Positions 1 to 11,349 of a stretch of DNA of 64,000 bases are shown one piece after another. Source of the stretch: Megascapheus bottae (Eukaryota > Chordata > Mammalia > Rodentia > Geomyidae); assembly GCA_024803745.1 (NCBI GenBank), contig JANJXV010000006.1, forward strand, positions 43,563,001 through 43,627,000, given 5' to 3'. The position numbers and the translations under genes were made by a program. Positions within the stretch are counted from its first letter, which is position 1, and every line of letters begins with the position of its first letter. The notes under the pieces were generated by a model. That model was not told the DNA's origin. It saw nothing but the letters and a program-made list of their open reading frames with translations, and did no database searches.

Positions 1-1170
1 GCTGCAAGTGGTGATGTGGTTCAAGGAAGAGCATAAAGCCCCAAGTTCAAATTCCAGTCCCCGGGGGCAGAGAGAAGAATTCTGTTTGCATGAGAATGCC
101 AACTAGAAGTGTCCATGCAGGTAACCCAACCTATGAAGTAGGGCTCAGGAAATTAAGTTGGGGCTGGAGATTAATTTAGAGACCTTACAGCAGAGATGGT
201 ATGGTAGGCCAAGGTTTGGGATGAAAAGTAGAAACTAGGCAGAAAATGAAGGGACGCCAGTGGACATGGGCAGGGGAAGCAGAACAACTCTACTATGTAT
301 ACCTGAAGGACCTTCTGCCTGAGGCTCAGCGGTGATCTTCAAACCAGCAAAAACAGAAGTGGGCTAACTAGTAAAAAGGTTTATATGGAGGGCAAATACC
401 AGCATTTTGTATGCTGATAAGTAGACTGGGCAGATTATTAGATGCTGGACAACTATAGGAACTTAGTGGGGACGGGGAGCCAGTCACTTCTGAGTGAATA
501 CCCCAAAGGGCATCTCAGAAGTAGAACACTGGGGGGCAGGGGGCGTCCCTGAAGGGACACCTTATACTGTCTTCATCCCCTTACCTCTTGGCTCCTGGCA
601 GCACCCTGCATCATCATCATCATCACACCTGGGTCCCTACCCCACCTGACAAGCCAGCAACAAAAATGAACTAGGCCTTCCCTTACTAGTAGAAGATTAA
701 GACCCCCAAGTTGACACCTATAGAACAAAAAGAGCTTTGCCTTCCCCCCCCCAAAAAAAAAATACTGTCCACAAAATGGCAATGCTGGGCATACACGCTA
801 TTTCCTGCCCACTTTCCAGAAAGAAGTCGATGTACAGTTCCTGTGCTTCCCCATAATCAGTCTCCCCTCATCACTGGAGTCTTCATCCTCCCACTGAGGA
901 TCAAGACAATTACTCTGTTTAGGCCAACGATTCACTTAGGAAGAAAGTTCAAAGAGCCAGGACGGGCAAGCTGGTGTACCAGGCCCTGTTAGGAACCCAT
1001 GAGGGAAAAAAAAGAAAAAAACAAAATAAAAACCATGTAAAAGCTAGTTGGGGACACATACACAAGCATATATAAAATGAAGAGCCATTACCAGGTGCCA
1101 AATTATGCAGTATAACCTGAATGTGTAAATGCTAACAGGGGAGAGGAAATACCGGGAGATAAGATAAATC
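1..1170. other. Unassigned sequence, no gene seen
   Basis: No recognisable exon or complete repeat. The first 70 bases resemble the 3' half of an ID-type SINE cut off by the window edge, but the match is weak. Short open frames here cross homopolymers and trinucleotide runs and do not resemble proteins I know. Confidence 0.5.
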
Positions 1171-1175
1171 AGCTC

Positions 1176-1318
1176 AGGCAGTGGTTCTGAACTCTGGCTA
1201 ATTTGGCTGAGGCAGTGATTCTGAAGTCTAGCTGCACATTAATGTCACCCAGGGAGCTTTTTGCCATGCCAGTGCCTGAGTACTATCCCTAGAGATCTGG
1301 GGAGAGAGTTGTTTGCAT
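1176..1318 (+). mobile_element. MER5A-like hAT DNA transposon fragment
   Basis: It begins with the typical CAGTGGTTCT terminus and continues with degraded MER5A-like text (a stretch like atcacctgggagctt, then the acc-rich middle). The 5' end is partly repeated with a 34-base period (1176 and 1210). MER5A is a non-autonomous hAT-Charlie element spread in early placental mammals, so this is an old fossil. The assignment is from memory of the consensus. Confidence 0.65.
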
Positions 1319-1319
1319 A

Positions 1320-1925
1320 CGTTGTTTATTAGATGTTAGTAATTTGAAGTCCCCTTAAGGACTATTAGTTTCCATAAACCTTTTGTCTTCAGATTTTTTT
1401 TTCTTGAAGAAATATTTATTTTCTTGTAGTGCTGTGTGAGCTTTTTAGGTATTTCCTTCTTGAGTGGGAAGTGTTGTCAAGTACAAGAAAGTCACCACAG
1501 CATCCTTCATTGACAGAGCTCTTGTTACTAGACACAGAGCAGAACCAGCTAAGGGATATAGATAAAGGCTATCCAGAAGTCTGAACTTCTGAAGAAATGC
1601 TTGGAGCCCCTTGTCTTCCTTCCATCCCTGACTGACAGTCACATGTAATGAAATAGAGGACAGAAACATTCAGCCTACAGAACTGAATCTTACCTGAAAG
1701 TCTGATTCTGAAGCAGAGGGAAAATTTTTCAAACAACCCTCCAATACTCCAGTAAGCTACCTAGAAAGTGGATGGTTTTCTGTGTAACAGAAGTAGACAA
1801 AAGCTGCGGGGAAAACGTCAGTATGTACATCTATAGAAATGCTTAGATACTCAAATTATTCTACCTATTTCATACCGATAAAATGTCCAGGGGTATGGAA
1901 GACATGTAAAGAATCCAACATCTCC
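1320..1925. other. Unassigned sequence
   Basis: No repeat recognised. On the minus strand a pyrimidine-rich stretch ending in CAG (plus-strand 1708-1710) lies 14 bases before a TTTCAG/GTAAGA junction (plus-strand 1692-1693). A 14-base exon is improbable, so I treat this as chance. Confidence 0.4.
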
Positions 1926-2172
1926 TTTTTTTTTTTTTTCCTTGCCAGTCCTGGGGCTTAAACTCAGGGCCTGGGCACTGTCTCTGAATCAACTTGGGTC
2001 TAAGGGTAGTGCTCTCCCACTCAAACCATAGAACCACTTCTGGCTTTTTCAGAATAGTTTATTGGAGATGAGTCTCATAGATTTTTCTATCAGACTGGCT
2101 TTGAACTGTGATTCTCAGATCTCAACCTCCTGTGTAGCTAGAATTACAGATACAACCGCTGGCATCCTGCTA
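1926..2172 (-). mobile_element. B1-Geo composite SINE, degraded
   Basis: Read on the minus strand, it has a B1-like head (gtaattct-agct, gagatctgag, ttcaaagcc), a short linker, a Geo-like module with tggttt-gagtgg and gggcctgag, and an A-rich tail seen here as the T run at 1927. Many substitutions suggest an older copy. Confidence 0.75.
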
Positions 2173-2174
2173 AG

Positions 2175-2740
2175 ATCTCCTTCTTTTCAGGGGTTATTTC
2201 ACTCCACTTTTATATCTATAATCATAATGAAATTTAACATAATTTTGCTAGTGGAGTTAAACCAAAACAAATCACACACAATTCAGAGAAAATAACTGCC
2301 AGGTTTTCTTATGAATTTTACCTGTTCAAAATCACGTGCTCACTCTCTTTCAAAAACAGAGAAGAAAGTATCTAGTGTCTCGCCTTCTTTTCAAGTTGGT
2401 TTGCTCTGCCAAGAGCTCAGATGAATAACATGAGCCTCAAGATTATGGTACTGGTCTCCCAAAAGCCTTTGCCAGGGGCAGAGTTTCTGAGTCCAAACAA
2501 GAATACTTATTTGGGTCTTGTAAGAGTTAATCATAAAGCAAGTTAATGAACTTCACATTACAATCAACTGCCTGTGAAGGAGCCTTTAAAAGTCTAGAGA
2601 TTAGCACCTTACCAGAGGCACAAGCAATGAGGGCAATAAGATTAAAACTTAACCTACACCTCTAATTCCCATATGTTCCCCTATACTCCATTGTGAAATA
2701 TGAGGATGATGTTTTAGTGTATCTTTTATTCCTCTTACAA
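2175..2740. other. Unassigned sequence
   Basis: AT-rich, with no recognised repeat and no protein-like open frame. Confidence 0.4.
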
Positions 2741-2744
2741 AACA

Positions 2745-3120
2745 CTGGAGGCTGAGTCATTCTTGAGGAAAAAGAGGTTTATTTAGCTCCAGACTGAGAG
2801 GCTGAAAGTCTGAGTCAAGAATCCCCAGGCAAGGATGTCCAAGCACCTGGCATCACAAGAGTGGAAGCATTTGCAGAAGACAGCACATAAGGACAAGGTA
2901 AGTCAAGGGACTCAGACCTGACATAAATACATCCATAATATCTGGAACTTGGAGTACTCACTCTAGGACATCAGCATTAGTCCCTTCTGATGATGATACC
3001 ACCAATCACCTAAATACCTCCTATTAGATTCCATCTCTTTAGGGTTCCCCTACCTCTCACCACTGAGGATCACGCTTCCAACATAAGAACTTTAGGGGAA
3101 TGCACCAGTGTAATACTCCT
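2745..3120 (-). mobile_element. MLT1-like MaLR solo LTR remnant
   Basis: The segment reads like an antisense mammalian MaLR LTR: a ggtttatttagctc start, a middle with aatcacctaaatacctcc, and an end with ttccaacataagaacttt. These are non-autonomous ERVL-related LTRs. No internal retroviral gene is visible. Family assignment is from remembered consensus and is tentative below the MLT1/MST level. Confidence 0.55.
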
Positions 3121-3285
3121 AAATCACAATCAAGTGGGCTGAAATGGTGAATACGAAGAGCTGAGAGGAGTTTCCTCAATTACAGGACATCGAGGGTTGG
3201 CACCAGTAATTTTAATGATAAAAGAGTCAGTGAGCTGAAGAAGAAGAAGAATGATAGAGAGAAACAGGAAAAGGAGCAAAGGAAG

Positions 3286-3480
3286 CTAAGAACTTGTGGC
3301 TCATGCCTATAATCCTAACTGGTTAGGAAATTGAGATCTGAGGATTGCAGTTCAAAGCCAGCTTGGATAGGAAAGTTGGTGAGACTCTTAAGTTTGATTA
3401 ACAAGCAAAAAGCTAGACGTGGAGCTATAGTTGAAGACATTACCCAGGTCCTGACTTCAAGCCTCAGGCCCAACATGAAA
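3286..3480 (+). mobile_element. B1-Geo composite SINE, degraded
   Basis: The head shows ggctcatgcctataatcct, gagatctgaggat and ttcaaagccagc. The linker is gagactctt-like. A damaged Geo part follows (ggagctatagttga, cccaggtcctgac, ttcaagcc). A purine-rich tract follows the tail. Confidence 0.7.
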
Positions 3481-3628
3481 TAAAGGAAATTGAAAAGGAG
3501 ATGAGAAGAGCAGAGGAAGAGAAAGGAAGAAAGAGAGAGAAAGAGAGAGAGGGAGGAAGGGAAGGAGGAAGGGAAAAGGGAAGGAGAGAAGGAGAGGAGA
3601 GAAGGAGGGAAGGAGGGAAGGGTAGCAA
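3481..3628 (+). repeat. Purine-rich (GAAA/GGA) low-complexity tract
   Basis: Almost only A and G, directly after a SINE tail, which suggests growth from the A-rich tail. The minus-strand open frame across it (poly Ser/Leu/Phe) is an artefact of composition. Confidence 0.85.
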
Positions 3629-3629
3629 A

Positions 3630-5100
3630 TGAAAGCCTAAGCTGTGCCCTTAGTTTCAGTGACACAGAAGGTAAACTTTTGTGCCAAGGATACACTGGGG
3701 AACTAAAGCAAGCAAAATGGCTTTCCTTTATTCAATCACACACTTTTTAGTGAAGGTCGACATGGCAGGGACCAGGCCAGACACGGGGGATAAAGGACTT
3801 CACTCAGTGGAAAATACAGTGTGAAGAGGTCTGGAATAGAGGTCTTTCAAGGTGTGAATAACACAAAGGGGTGGGGGTCTTTTCTTGGTGGAGTGTCAGG
3901 GCTGATTTCTGCCCACCAAGAGTTCCTGCTGTGACGATGACAAATTCTGGTAGAACTGACAATTCTGGGCTTCAAGATGATGCTCTGATCAAGTTAAGCA
4001 AATGGCAAAGTTCATTTTATTGCCCAAAGTAATTGGTTCAAAGATGTCATGCAATCCAATCTGAGCAAAGCATAACCAAAATGCTATTGACTCAGGATTC
4101 CCAGGAAAAAAAAATCCATATACTGTATGGAGAACCAGCAGGAAAGCAGCAGCCTTAAAGAGGAAACCCTAGCAGCCACAGGAACAAGCCTCCAGGTGGT
4201 AGAGGAGCACAGGAGAAATAAGATCTTGGGTGGTACCTTTGAAACAACTGGTGGGAGCCTTGTGTATGCCTAAACTTCTGGGGTCTATGAGCCAATTAAG
4301 TCTCTTCACTGTTTTTAACCAGTTTATTTTCTATTCCTTATGATCAGAAATTCCTAAGTGGCACAATATCCACTGCTCTTTCTTCTGCAGTCTGGGAGTT
4401 ACCCAGGCAGGCTGGAGAGGGTGTGGAGAGCGGGCACTACAGAGAATAAGGATGGGGTAAACAGTGCGATGCAGCGTGTGGCTCTGAGCAAACTCAGTAG
4501 GGCTGAGGACAGAAAGTAACATGAACGTCCAAGACCAGAGTGAGAAGCCATGGGCAGGTCAGGACAGCATTTGTAAGCATCTATTTTATCAAATAGGCAC
4601 TGGCAATTTAAGATGGTCAACTTGGCATGCTAGAAGTGTTCTCTCCAGCATTTAGGTGCCAATCAGCTCACAGACCACAAATGTGCAGAGAATGCCTTGG
4701 AAGGTTCATCTGATTATCCAGGACACAAGAAGAGGAGAGGCAGGTTAAAGACATAACAGCAAGGACAAGATATACAGGAGGTAAGACAACATGCTAATTT
4801 TCACGGGAGGCCAGATACAGGGAAGGGCAGTGCAACCCAAGGAGGAGGGAAAAGGGCTTGGGATAGCAAAAGCACAGGGGCCTTTTGTGAGTTCCAGATC
4901 GAAATCTGAAATAGATAGAGGGGGCAGATAAGCCTCTGTGTCAGACTGCACAGTATCGGATAGGCAGGAACATGCCATACAGCTACAAAGAGAGGAACAA
5001 AGCCTGCATCCCCAATTAGGCCTGAATGAAAAGTTCAGCCTGGCAAAACCATCTTCTATGTGGCCAGTATTACTACATAGTAGCTCATCTTCCATCCTCC
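3630..5100. other. Unassigned sequence
   Basis: About 1.5 kb with no recognised repeat. A 126-codon minus-strand open frame at 4745-5125 is rich in Cys, Ser and Leu and has no motif I recognise. I do not call it coding. Confidence 0.4.
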
Positions 5101-5114
5101 TCATCAAGTAATGG

Positions 5115-5270
5115 AAAACGAGCACTTACTGCATAGTAACAAGTGTTAGGGTCCCAATTCACAGATAAGAGCATGGAGGCAGAGGCAGAGATAGGCCCAG
5201 CAACTCACAAGGTATCACAAACGTGGTAAGTATCTGAGCTGGTTTTCAAACACACACCTGTCTGAGCCTG
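5115..5270 (-). mobile_element. MIR SINE fragment
   Basis: The antisense core is recognisable: aattcacagataagagcatggaggc, then caactcacaaggtatcaca, then gagctggttttcaaac. MIR is an old tRNA-derived SINE shared across mammals. Confidence 0.7.
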
Positions 5271-5274
5271 TGGT

Positions 5275-6012
5275 ATTTCAGTGGTGTATTCGTACCCTGC
5301 CCCCCATATGGCCAAGCAGGCTGCACTGGTATTTGGCAGCACACCATCAATTGCTCATAGAACGGAGAAAAACCACAGCACAAATCTTCAAAGCTTCTTC
5401 TAAGCAAATCTCACACTTAAATTGTTTTTATAGACTCGTTTTATTTGAATCAAAGTCCTGCAAGCACATTATTTTTAACAGACTTTTTGAGAGTAGAAAA
5501 GGCATAACAAGCCAAATAATCAGCTAACACCAAGTAAATGTGTACATAAAACAGGCTTCCTTCTCAGTCAATTACTACAGTGTTTCACATTTCCTAACAT
5601 GCTATGCCCTTGAACATCAAAAGCTCAAGCTAGAGAATCAGACATTTGTATACAATAACCTGCCTTGAAGTAAGGATTTCAGAATACTGACTTGAAAGAG
5701 GAAATCTGGCCTTAGGGTTTTGCTAATATAGCTATGACAAACAACTCCAGTTTATTGAGAGTGCACTATGTCCTAAATGATATGCATTTAGCATCTCAAG
5801 GTTAATGCCAGACGGCTCACAGTCATGGCCTATTTTGTACTCAAGAACCGCAAAACTTTCTTGCAAGAGAGAGCTTCTGTATTATTTTCAAAATTAAGGA
5901 TACTGATTCTGATCATATTAGAAACCCAGGACTTAACAAAAGAAGTGAAAACAGAGACCAACAGAACTTAAAACAAAAGGCAAAAACAAATAAACAAAAA
6001 AAAAAAAAACAG
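5275..6012. other. Unassigned sequence with A-rich end
   Basis: No gene seen. Around 5750-5800 there is a stretch like the MIR/L2 3' region (attgagagtgcactatgtcc). The block ends in an A-rich run at 5970-6012 just before the next SINE. Confidence 0.4.
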
Positions 6013-6017
6013 CATTT

Positions 6018-6195
6018 GTCCAGGTGCTGGTGGTTCATGCCTGTAATCCTTATTATTAAGAAAACTGAAACCTGAGGATCATGGTTCAAAGTCATCCTGG
6101 GCAAAAAAGTCCATGAGATTCTTTATCACCAATACATTACTTATAAAAAGCTGAGAGTGACTCTGTAGCTCAAGTGGTAGAGCACTGGCCTCCAT
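6018..6195 (+). mobile_element. B1-Geo composite SINE, 3'-truncated
   Basis: B1-like head (ggtgctggtggttcatgcc, gtaatcc, ttcaaagtcatcctgggc), then the linker and the start of Geo (gtagctcaagtggtagagca). The end of the Geo module is missing. Confidence 0.75.
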
Positions 6196-6296
6196 CATTT
6201 AAGTCAGTTGTATATTTCATGATGATAAACACAGACATGTTCCTATTTTACCCTAAGACAATAATACAAAGTATTTGGAGAAATGCTCTTGTATTT

Positions 6297-6490
6297 TTTT
6301 GTGTGTGGTATAAGTGTATGGGATAGTCCAGGGATGGGAACTCAGGACAAGTCCTCTAATACTTGAGTCACGCCTCCAGCCTTTTTTGCTTGATTTCACA
6401 GATAGGGTCTCACTAAAGTTTTGCCTGTGATCTTACTATCTCAGCCAACCAAGTAGCTAGGATTACAGATATGAACCACCACATCTGTTT
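6297..6490 (-). mobile_element. B1-dID SINE
   Basis: On the minus strand: B1 head (gtaatcctagct, agatcac) followed by an ID-type right part with the characteristic box-like ggcgtgactcaag, and an A-rich tail seen as T at 6293-6300. Confidence 0.65.
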
Positions 6491-6799
6491 TGGAAATATT
6501 CTCTACTTCTCTAAGATTTAATTGTCTAAATTATAAAAAATATTATAACTAATCTCACAGGATAGTAAAATTAAAAATAGCATATGCCTCATAGAACAGT
6601 TCTAAAGTTCCCATATAAATGCCCGCATATATCTACTGAAATAGCACAGGGAGACCAGAGAGCTGTGAGCATATGTGTATAACTCTCCACCTGTTCTTCT
6701 TCGAACACCTGAACTGAAACCTAGTTCTGTCAACCAATTTGAAGATTTAAAGCAAACCAGGTTTTCACAAAGTTACGGACCTGGAAGGGGCACCGAAGA

Positions 6800-6930
6800 C
6801 TTCATCTACCTTCCTAACTACTCAGGAGGCTGAGATATGAGGATCTCAGCTTGAAGTTACATGTAGGTGAAAAAGTCCAAAGTTAACCAGGAAAATGTGG
6901 GGAGGGGGGAGGTGTGGCCCAAGCAGTGGA
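6800..6930 (+). mobile_element. B1-type monomer fragment
   Basis: Contains cctaactactcaggaggctgagatatgagg, broken here for length, and a weaker downstream half. It is probably a truncated member of the B1-Geo or B1-dID set. Confidence 0.55.
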
Positions 6931-7033
6931 ATACCAATGATGAGGAAAAAGATGAGTAGAAACCCAAGTTTCCACTGAAGTTCAAACTTCAGTACTAGCT
7001 GCACCTGCACACACACATGTGCTTGCACAAACT

Positions 7034-7036
<3 letters not shown>

Positions 7037-7090
<54 letters not shown>
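7037..7090 (+). repeat. (CA)n microsatellite
   Basis: Uninterrupted dinucleotide array of 54 bases. The flanking caca/catgtg text suggests a degenerate older array upstream. Confidence 0.98.
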
Positions 7091-7094
<4 letters not shown>

Positions 7095-7099
7095 CTCGC

Positions 7100-8870
7100 T
7101 GTTAACTCAGTAGGAAAATTCCTTACCAGAAAGAGATCAAATGCCAACACAAGATATTTTGAATGCTAGTTCCTTTCAGACGATACAAATTTAAAAGTCC
7201 TTCAGCATTGTTTAAAATTAAGATCATTATGTACAAGTTTATGTTATTTTTTTTCTCCTGACAGCAGACTTCTGAAGTCTTGGATGAATAAATATATCAA
7301 TCCTGCCACTTAACTATGGTTCTTGTTACTGGGGAAAGCCTATGACCTCCAGTGAGCCCAGATAAAAAGGCAGCCCTGCACAGCTGTGCCCCCACAAGAC
7401 CCTGCAATTCTCTTGGTTCTTTCATCCATTACTAGTAAATTACAGAAAATTCAAAATATTGATCGGTACACCCTTATATGGAGAGAAAGTTACCATCGGC
7501 TTTTATTGCTTATTGTTGGGTCCAATTCTCTGGAATCAATAAAAGCAACAATGTTCATAAGCTTCTAAAAAGCTAGTTAATATAGTGGATATGAGACACC
7601 TTTTACAACCACTATAAATCTATAGGGCTCTTCAACAGTGGCAGACACTTTCAGTTCTTGAAAGCCTTACTTGATTGGAGTTCTTCTCATTACCCAGGAA
7701 AATGCCCTGGGAAAGAAGTGAATATCAAATGGCAGGGAATAGAGAATAAGCCAATAGGGAGAACCCTGCAAAATGCTTTTACATGTTTGCCTTTTGGTTC
7801 TCCTACATTTTCACATTGTCCAATCATTGTCAGAAGTTTTTACCTTTTATTGTTTTGTTTTGTTTTGTTTTGATGAGTGTTTTTTGTTTGTTTGGGTTTT
7901 TGTTGACAGACATTTCCAGGCCCCATGGAAAAGAACCAGTTTGCCTATAAACAGCATTTCTACTTCTTCAAATTTACAGAATCAATGTATCTTTACAAAC
8001 AAATTTTTAAAAATCAGATAATAATTCAAAGGCTCCATTAATAGTACAGAGAACTTGAATACAAAAAGTGTGCGTGGGGAGGGTTGTTTTTTTTTTTTTT
8101 TATAGAACCAGGAAAAGGAATTGTATGAGGACAAAAGATAGTGAGTTCACTTGGCTGAGATTAATCATTTTTATTTACTAAGGACACCCCATAGTTTATC
8201 TAGCAGTCACTATTCTAAAGGTCCATTTTAGTGAAGGAATTTATTGGCCAATCAGCTCAAGGGACTCTTGAAGTGCTATATGAAGCTAATACCCACAAGT
8301 CTCCTTTCTCTTGGCCATGCCTCCCTATCTAAATGCAAAAGACAACACTTAAAATGTGCATGTGAAGTGGATGAGAAGGAAGGGAGATTAATGATACACA
8401 TATTCAAATAATCAATAATGTGAGTTTAAGCCTCTAATGGTGCTGAAATGTATTGTAAAGCCGCCACAGAATAAAATAAACAATTGGCTTGTAAAGATAT
8501 ATTTCACTTAGTAAGTAATAGATCCTGCTCGTTAAAGGGGGTAGTATCTCACATTTTCAGAAGAATCTTCTCCACTATGCTATTATAAATAGCATCAGCT
8601 AGAAGTGTTCTGGAAATGAAGTGCAAGGGTGAAGAGCATGAGTTAAGGTAAGGAGAATTAAGGTAGGGTTGATTACGATAGGATGCTGTATTTCCTATTT
8701 CACCCCCTCTACCCCTTCACCACAATGAAAACCAGCATTCCTGTGATCATTGCTGCAGTGACAATCAGACTTGTTCTGCGAGGTACCAGTCATTGTGCTG
8801 CAACACTGTTCACACAGGATTTCATGTAAGCCTTACCACTGCCCTACAGAGATAGGCAACAAGACAACTG
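7100..8870. other. Unassigned, repeat-poor sequence
   Basis: About 1.8 kb with no SINE or L1 that I recognise. It holds a short (TTTTG)n run near 7851-7874 and a T run near 8087-8102. No protein-like frame. Confidence 0.45.
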
Positions 8871-8939
8871 TTTTGGGTTTTTTTTTTTGTTGTTTTGTTG
8901 TTTTTTTTTTTCTTTTTCAGACAGGAAACCCATGTCTTT

Positions 8940-9070
8940 TTTTTAAATTTTTTTTATTGTAATTAGTAAAAGGGTTACATGATACTTGCCAGATAGAAGG
9001 TGCATTAATTCACATACATTGATACCCTTTCACATGTCTTGGTACCCATTTCCCTCCCCCCCCCACACCC
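8940..9070 (-). mobile_element. 5'-truncated L1 3' end with TSD
   Basis: The insert is bounded by a perfect 15-base duplication, gaaacccatgtcttt, at 8925-8939 and 9071-9085. Read on the minus strand it is a G-rich tract, then the same 3' UTR end as the copies at 28.0, 40.8 and 53.8 kb (tgcaccttctatctgg, ttacaataaaa), then poly(A). The shared end and TSD indicate L1-type reverse transcription at the target. Confidence 0.85.
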
Positions 9071-9091
9071 GAAACCCATGTCTTTAGGAAC

Positions 9092-9326
9092 ATTTTTTTG
9101 ATCAGTTGTGGAACCTGAACTCTGGGCCTGGAATTGTCCCTGAGCTCTTCAACTTAAGGCTAGTGCTGTACCATTTGAGCCACAGCACCACTTCCAATTT
9201 TCTAGTGGTTACTGGAGATAAGAGTCTCATAGGCTTTAGTGCCCTGGCTGGCTTTGAAACACGATCCTTAGATCTCAACCTCCTGAGTCGCTAGGATTAG
9301 AGGTGTGAGCCACTGGTGCCCGGCAT
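9092..9326 (-). mobile_element. B1-Geo composite SINE
   Basis: Minus-strand order is B1 head (ccgggcaccagtggctcac at 9325 inward), linker (gagactcttatctcc), Geo module (ggtgctgtggctcaaatgg), then tail. A short repeat, ttaggaa, flanks it and may be a TSD. Confidence 0.85.
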
Positions 9327-9329
9327 TAG

Positions 9330-10195
9330 GAAAATCTTTATCAAGATCGTTAGAGGCACCAGATCCTGCACCAGCACTGGGTATTCTTACAATCACTCCT
9401 ATTTGAGAAAAGTAGCCCCTCCCATCTATTCAAGCTGATTTTTTTTGTTTCTATCCATTGCAGTTAAACACATTCTTACTTGATACTGGTCCAACATCCT
9501 CAGCCTTGACCTATGCAAGCCCAGGCTTGTAACATTTTAGACAAATGCATAAGAAAGAGGACTCCAGTGCCAGGAGTAAGCGCTACTCTATGTCATTGCC
9601 AAGAGAAAAATGACCAACTGCTCCTTAAATTGGGCCTTGATTCCAGGAGAAACAAAAGGCCTTGGAAACATTGATTACAGATCTGTCAATATGTTTCCTT
9701 TTTCCAAAATGTATTTATGAGGGTGGCACAGTGTTAATGATTTTGAAGTTAACCAAAGACACTCTAAGCTTTATGACATCACATGGGTGACAGTTAATTA
9801 GCAGAAAAATATTTCAGTGCAGACAAGCTTTTGCTGCTTCTGCTTCTTCTTTTTAATTTTAAAGCATGAAAAGCAATAATAAAAAAGCAAGCTTCAGGGT
9901 TTTAATTGCTTCTTCCCAAATTCTGTTCTCAGTGCAAAGACAGAGGAAACCTTTCTTTCATAGTTAAAACTATCCCTTGTGATTTCTGTGATCACAACTA
10001 CAATAGAGAATGGACATTTACATCTGAGACCTAGGAAAATTTCCATCAGGAGACCTCTCATTTTTGTTAAACAAAACAGGAAATGGTTTCTGAGCAGGAA
10101 GCCCCTACCTTTGTCATGGAACATATCCACCTGCAAGAGAAGTTGAGCACAGAAGGCTCTCACCTAGGCTTCTACTATGCTCCTTAGGCTCATCC
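9330..10195. other. Unassigned sequence
   Basis: No exon or clear repeat. Open frames are short and have no recognisable motif. Confidence 0.4.

Positions 10196-10197
<2 letters not shown>

Positions 10198-10237
<40 letters not shown>
10198..10237 (+). repeat. (CA)n microsatellite
   Basis: First of three CA arrays lying within 400 bases. Confidence 0.97.
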
Positions 10238-10239
<2 letters not shown>

Positions 10240-10363
10240 TATCATACTGGACTGACATAGCTAGTGCATCACACAAACGATATGTGTTCTTATATCAAAG
10301 GTCTCTGGATTGTTTTTGAAATCTCAAATTGATTCAGGATTTATTTTCTATAGGACAAAAGTG

Positions 10364-10364
<1 letters not shown>

Positions 10365-10393
<29 letters not shown>
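10365..10393 (+). repeat. (CA)n microsatellite
   Basis: Second of the three neighbouring CA arrays, just upstream of a SINE that contains the third. Confidence 0.95.
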
Positions 10394-10395
<2 letters not shown>

Positions 10396-10412
10396 TAAAG
10401 CACAATACTGAG

Positions 10413-10527
10413 TGAGATGCTGGAGGCTCACACCTGTAATCCTAGCTACTCAAGGGGCTCAAATCTGAGGCTCACAGTTTGAAGCCAGCCCAGGCAGTAA
10501 AGTCTCTGAGGCACTTTCTCCAATTTA

Positions 10528-10581
<54 letters not shown>

Positions 10582-10665
10582 AATGGAGCTTGGCTAAAAG
10601 TGCTAAAAGGCTCAGGGACAGTGCTCATGCCCTGAGTTCAAGTCAAATGACTGACCAAAAAATAA
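10413..10665 (+). mobile_element. B1-Geo SINE with internal (CA)n array
   Basis: B1 head (ggaggctcacacctgtaatc, ttgaagccagcccaggcag) and Geo end (ggctcagggacagtgctc, cctgagttcaag) are both present. At 10532-10577 a CA array replaces the linker and part of the Geo start. The microsatellite therefore grew inside the element, probably from the A-rich linker, rather than in its tail. Confidence 0.8.
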
Positions 10666-10697
10666 AAATAAACAAACAAACAACAAAAAGAAAACAT

Positions 10698-10790
10698 GGT
10701 ACTGGGTTGAAGACATGGCTTAAGTGGCAGAATGCCTACCTAGCAAGTTCAAGATCCTGAGTTCCAACCACAATACCACCAAAACAAAAC
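10698..10790 (+). mobile_element. ID-type (dID) monomer
   Basis: Shows atggcttaagtggcagaatg (A-box-like), cctacctagcaag, and gagttccaaccacaatacc (B-box-like), then an A-rich tail. It follows the preceding SINE closely, so the two could have moved together. Confidence 0.75.
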
Positions 10791-11194
10791 AGACAAAAGA
10801 AAAAAAAACTACCAACAGTAAGAAACCAAGCAAAGCAGACACTATACGATAGCATAAACAAAGGAAAAAAACCAACTTGAACCAAGAGAACTTTGTATAA
10901 TACAAAATTTTAAGGAACCTAAACTATCATTCAGTATTAGAAAAGCAAATAATTTTGTACAATTTTTAAATGGTCCTGTCACCATTAATGCTATTTTTTA
11001 AAACAAGGCAAACAGACTCACTCAGTGTTGTATATTAATCAGGAAACAAAAGCAATAGCTAGAATAGACTGCTGAAGATTTACATCTCTTTTGTATGACA
11101 TGTAGGAATCCTGTGGGCTAAATCCTGTGTACTACTGGAATTGAGGAGCTAAATCCCTGCCTGGAGGACCACTAAAATTAATATATTAAAGTGG

Positions 11195-11345
11195 CAGAGC
11201 CTAAGAGCAGCAGCCAAACAGAATGGCTCAGTCTGCATGCCAAAGTGACTGCCACCAGACCTTGATACATGACCTTGGGCAGCAGACTTACCTTTCCACA
11301 GCTTTCTTCATTCCCTGAACATTGAACCTTATATATAACTCATAA
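11195..11345 (+). mobile_element. MIR SINE fragment
   Basis: A sense MIR core is seen: tgaccttgggcagcagactt, then ctttcttcattccctgaac. The strong-looking minus-strand donor at 11290-11291 (AAAG/GTAAGT) lies inside it and is probably fortuitous. Confidence 0.65.
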
Positions 11346-11349
11346 TGGG

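Noticed and set aside
1692..1710. Possible minus-strand microexon or recursive splice site
   Set aside because: The sites look good, but a 14-base interval with no gene context is more likely chance.
6846..7088. Cys-Val or Thr-His repeat frames here and at the other CA/GT arrays
   Set aside because: Dinucleotide repeats read in frame. The same pattern recurs at every CA/GT array in the window.
10198..10577. CRISPR-like array of repeats
   Set aside because: These are simple CA microsatellites. There are no unique spacers and the genome is mammalian.
11281..11300. Strong minus-strand donor AAAG/GTAAGT
   Set aside because: It lies within a MIR fragment and no plausible acceptor was found at exon distance.
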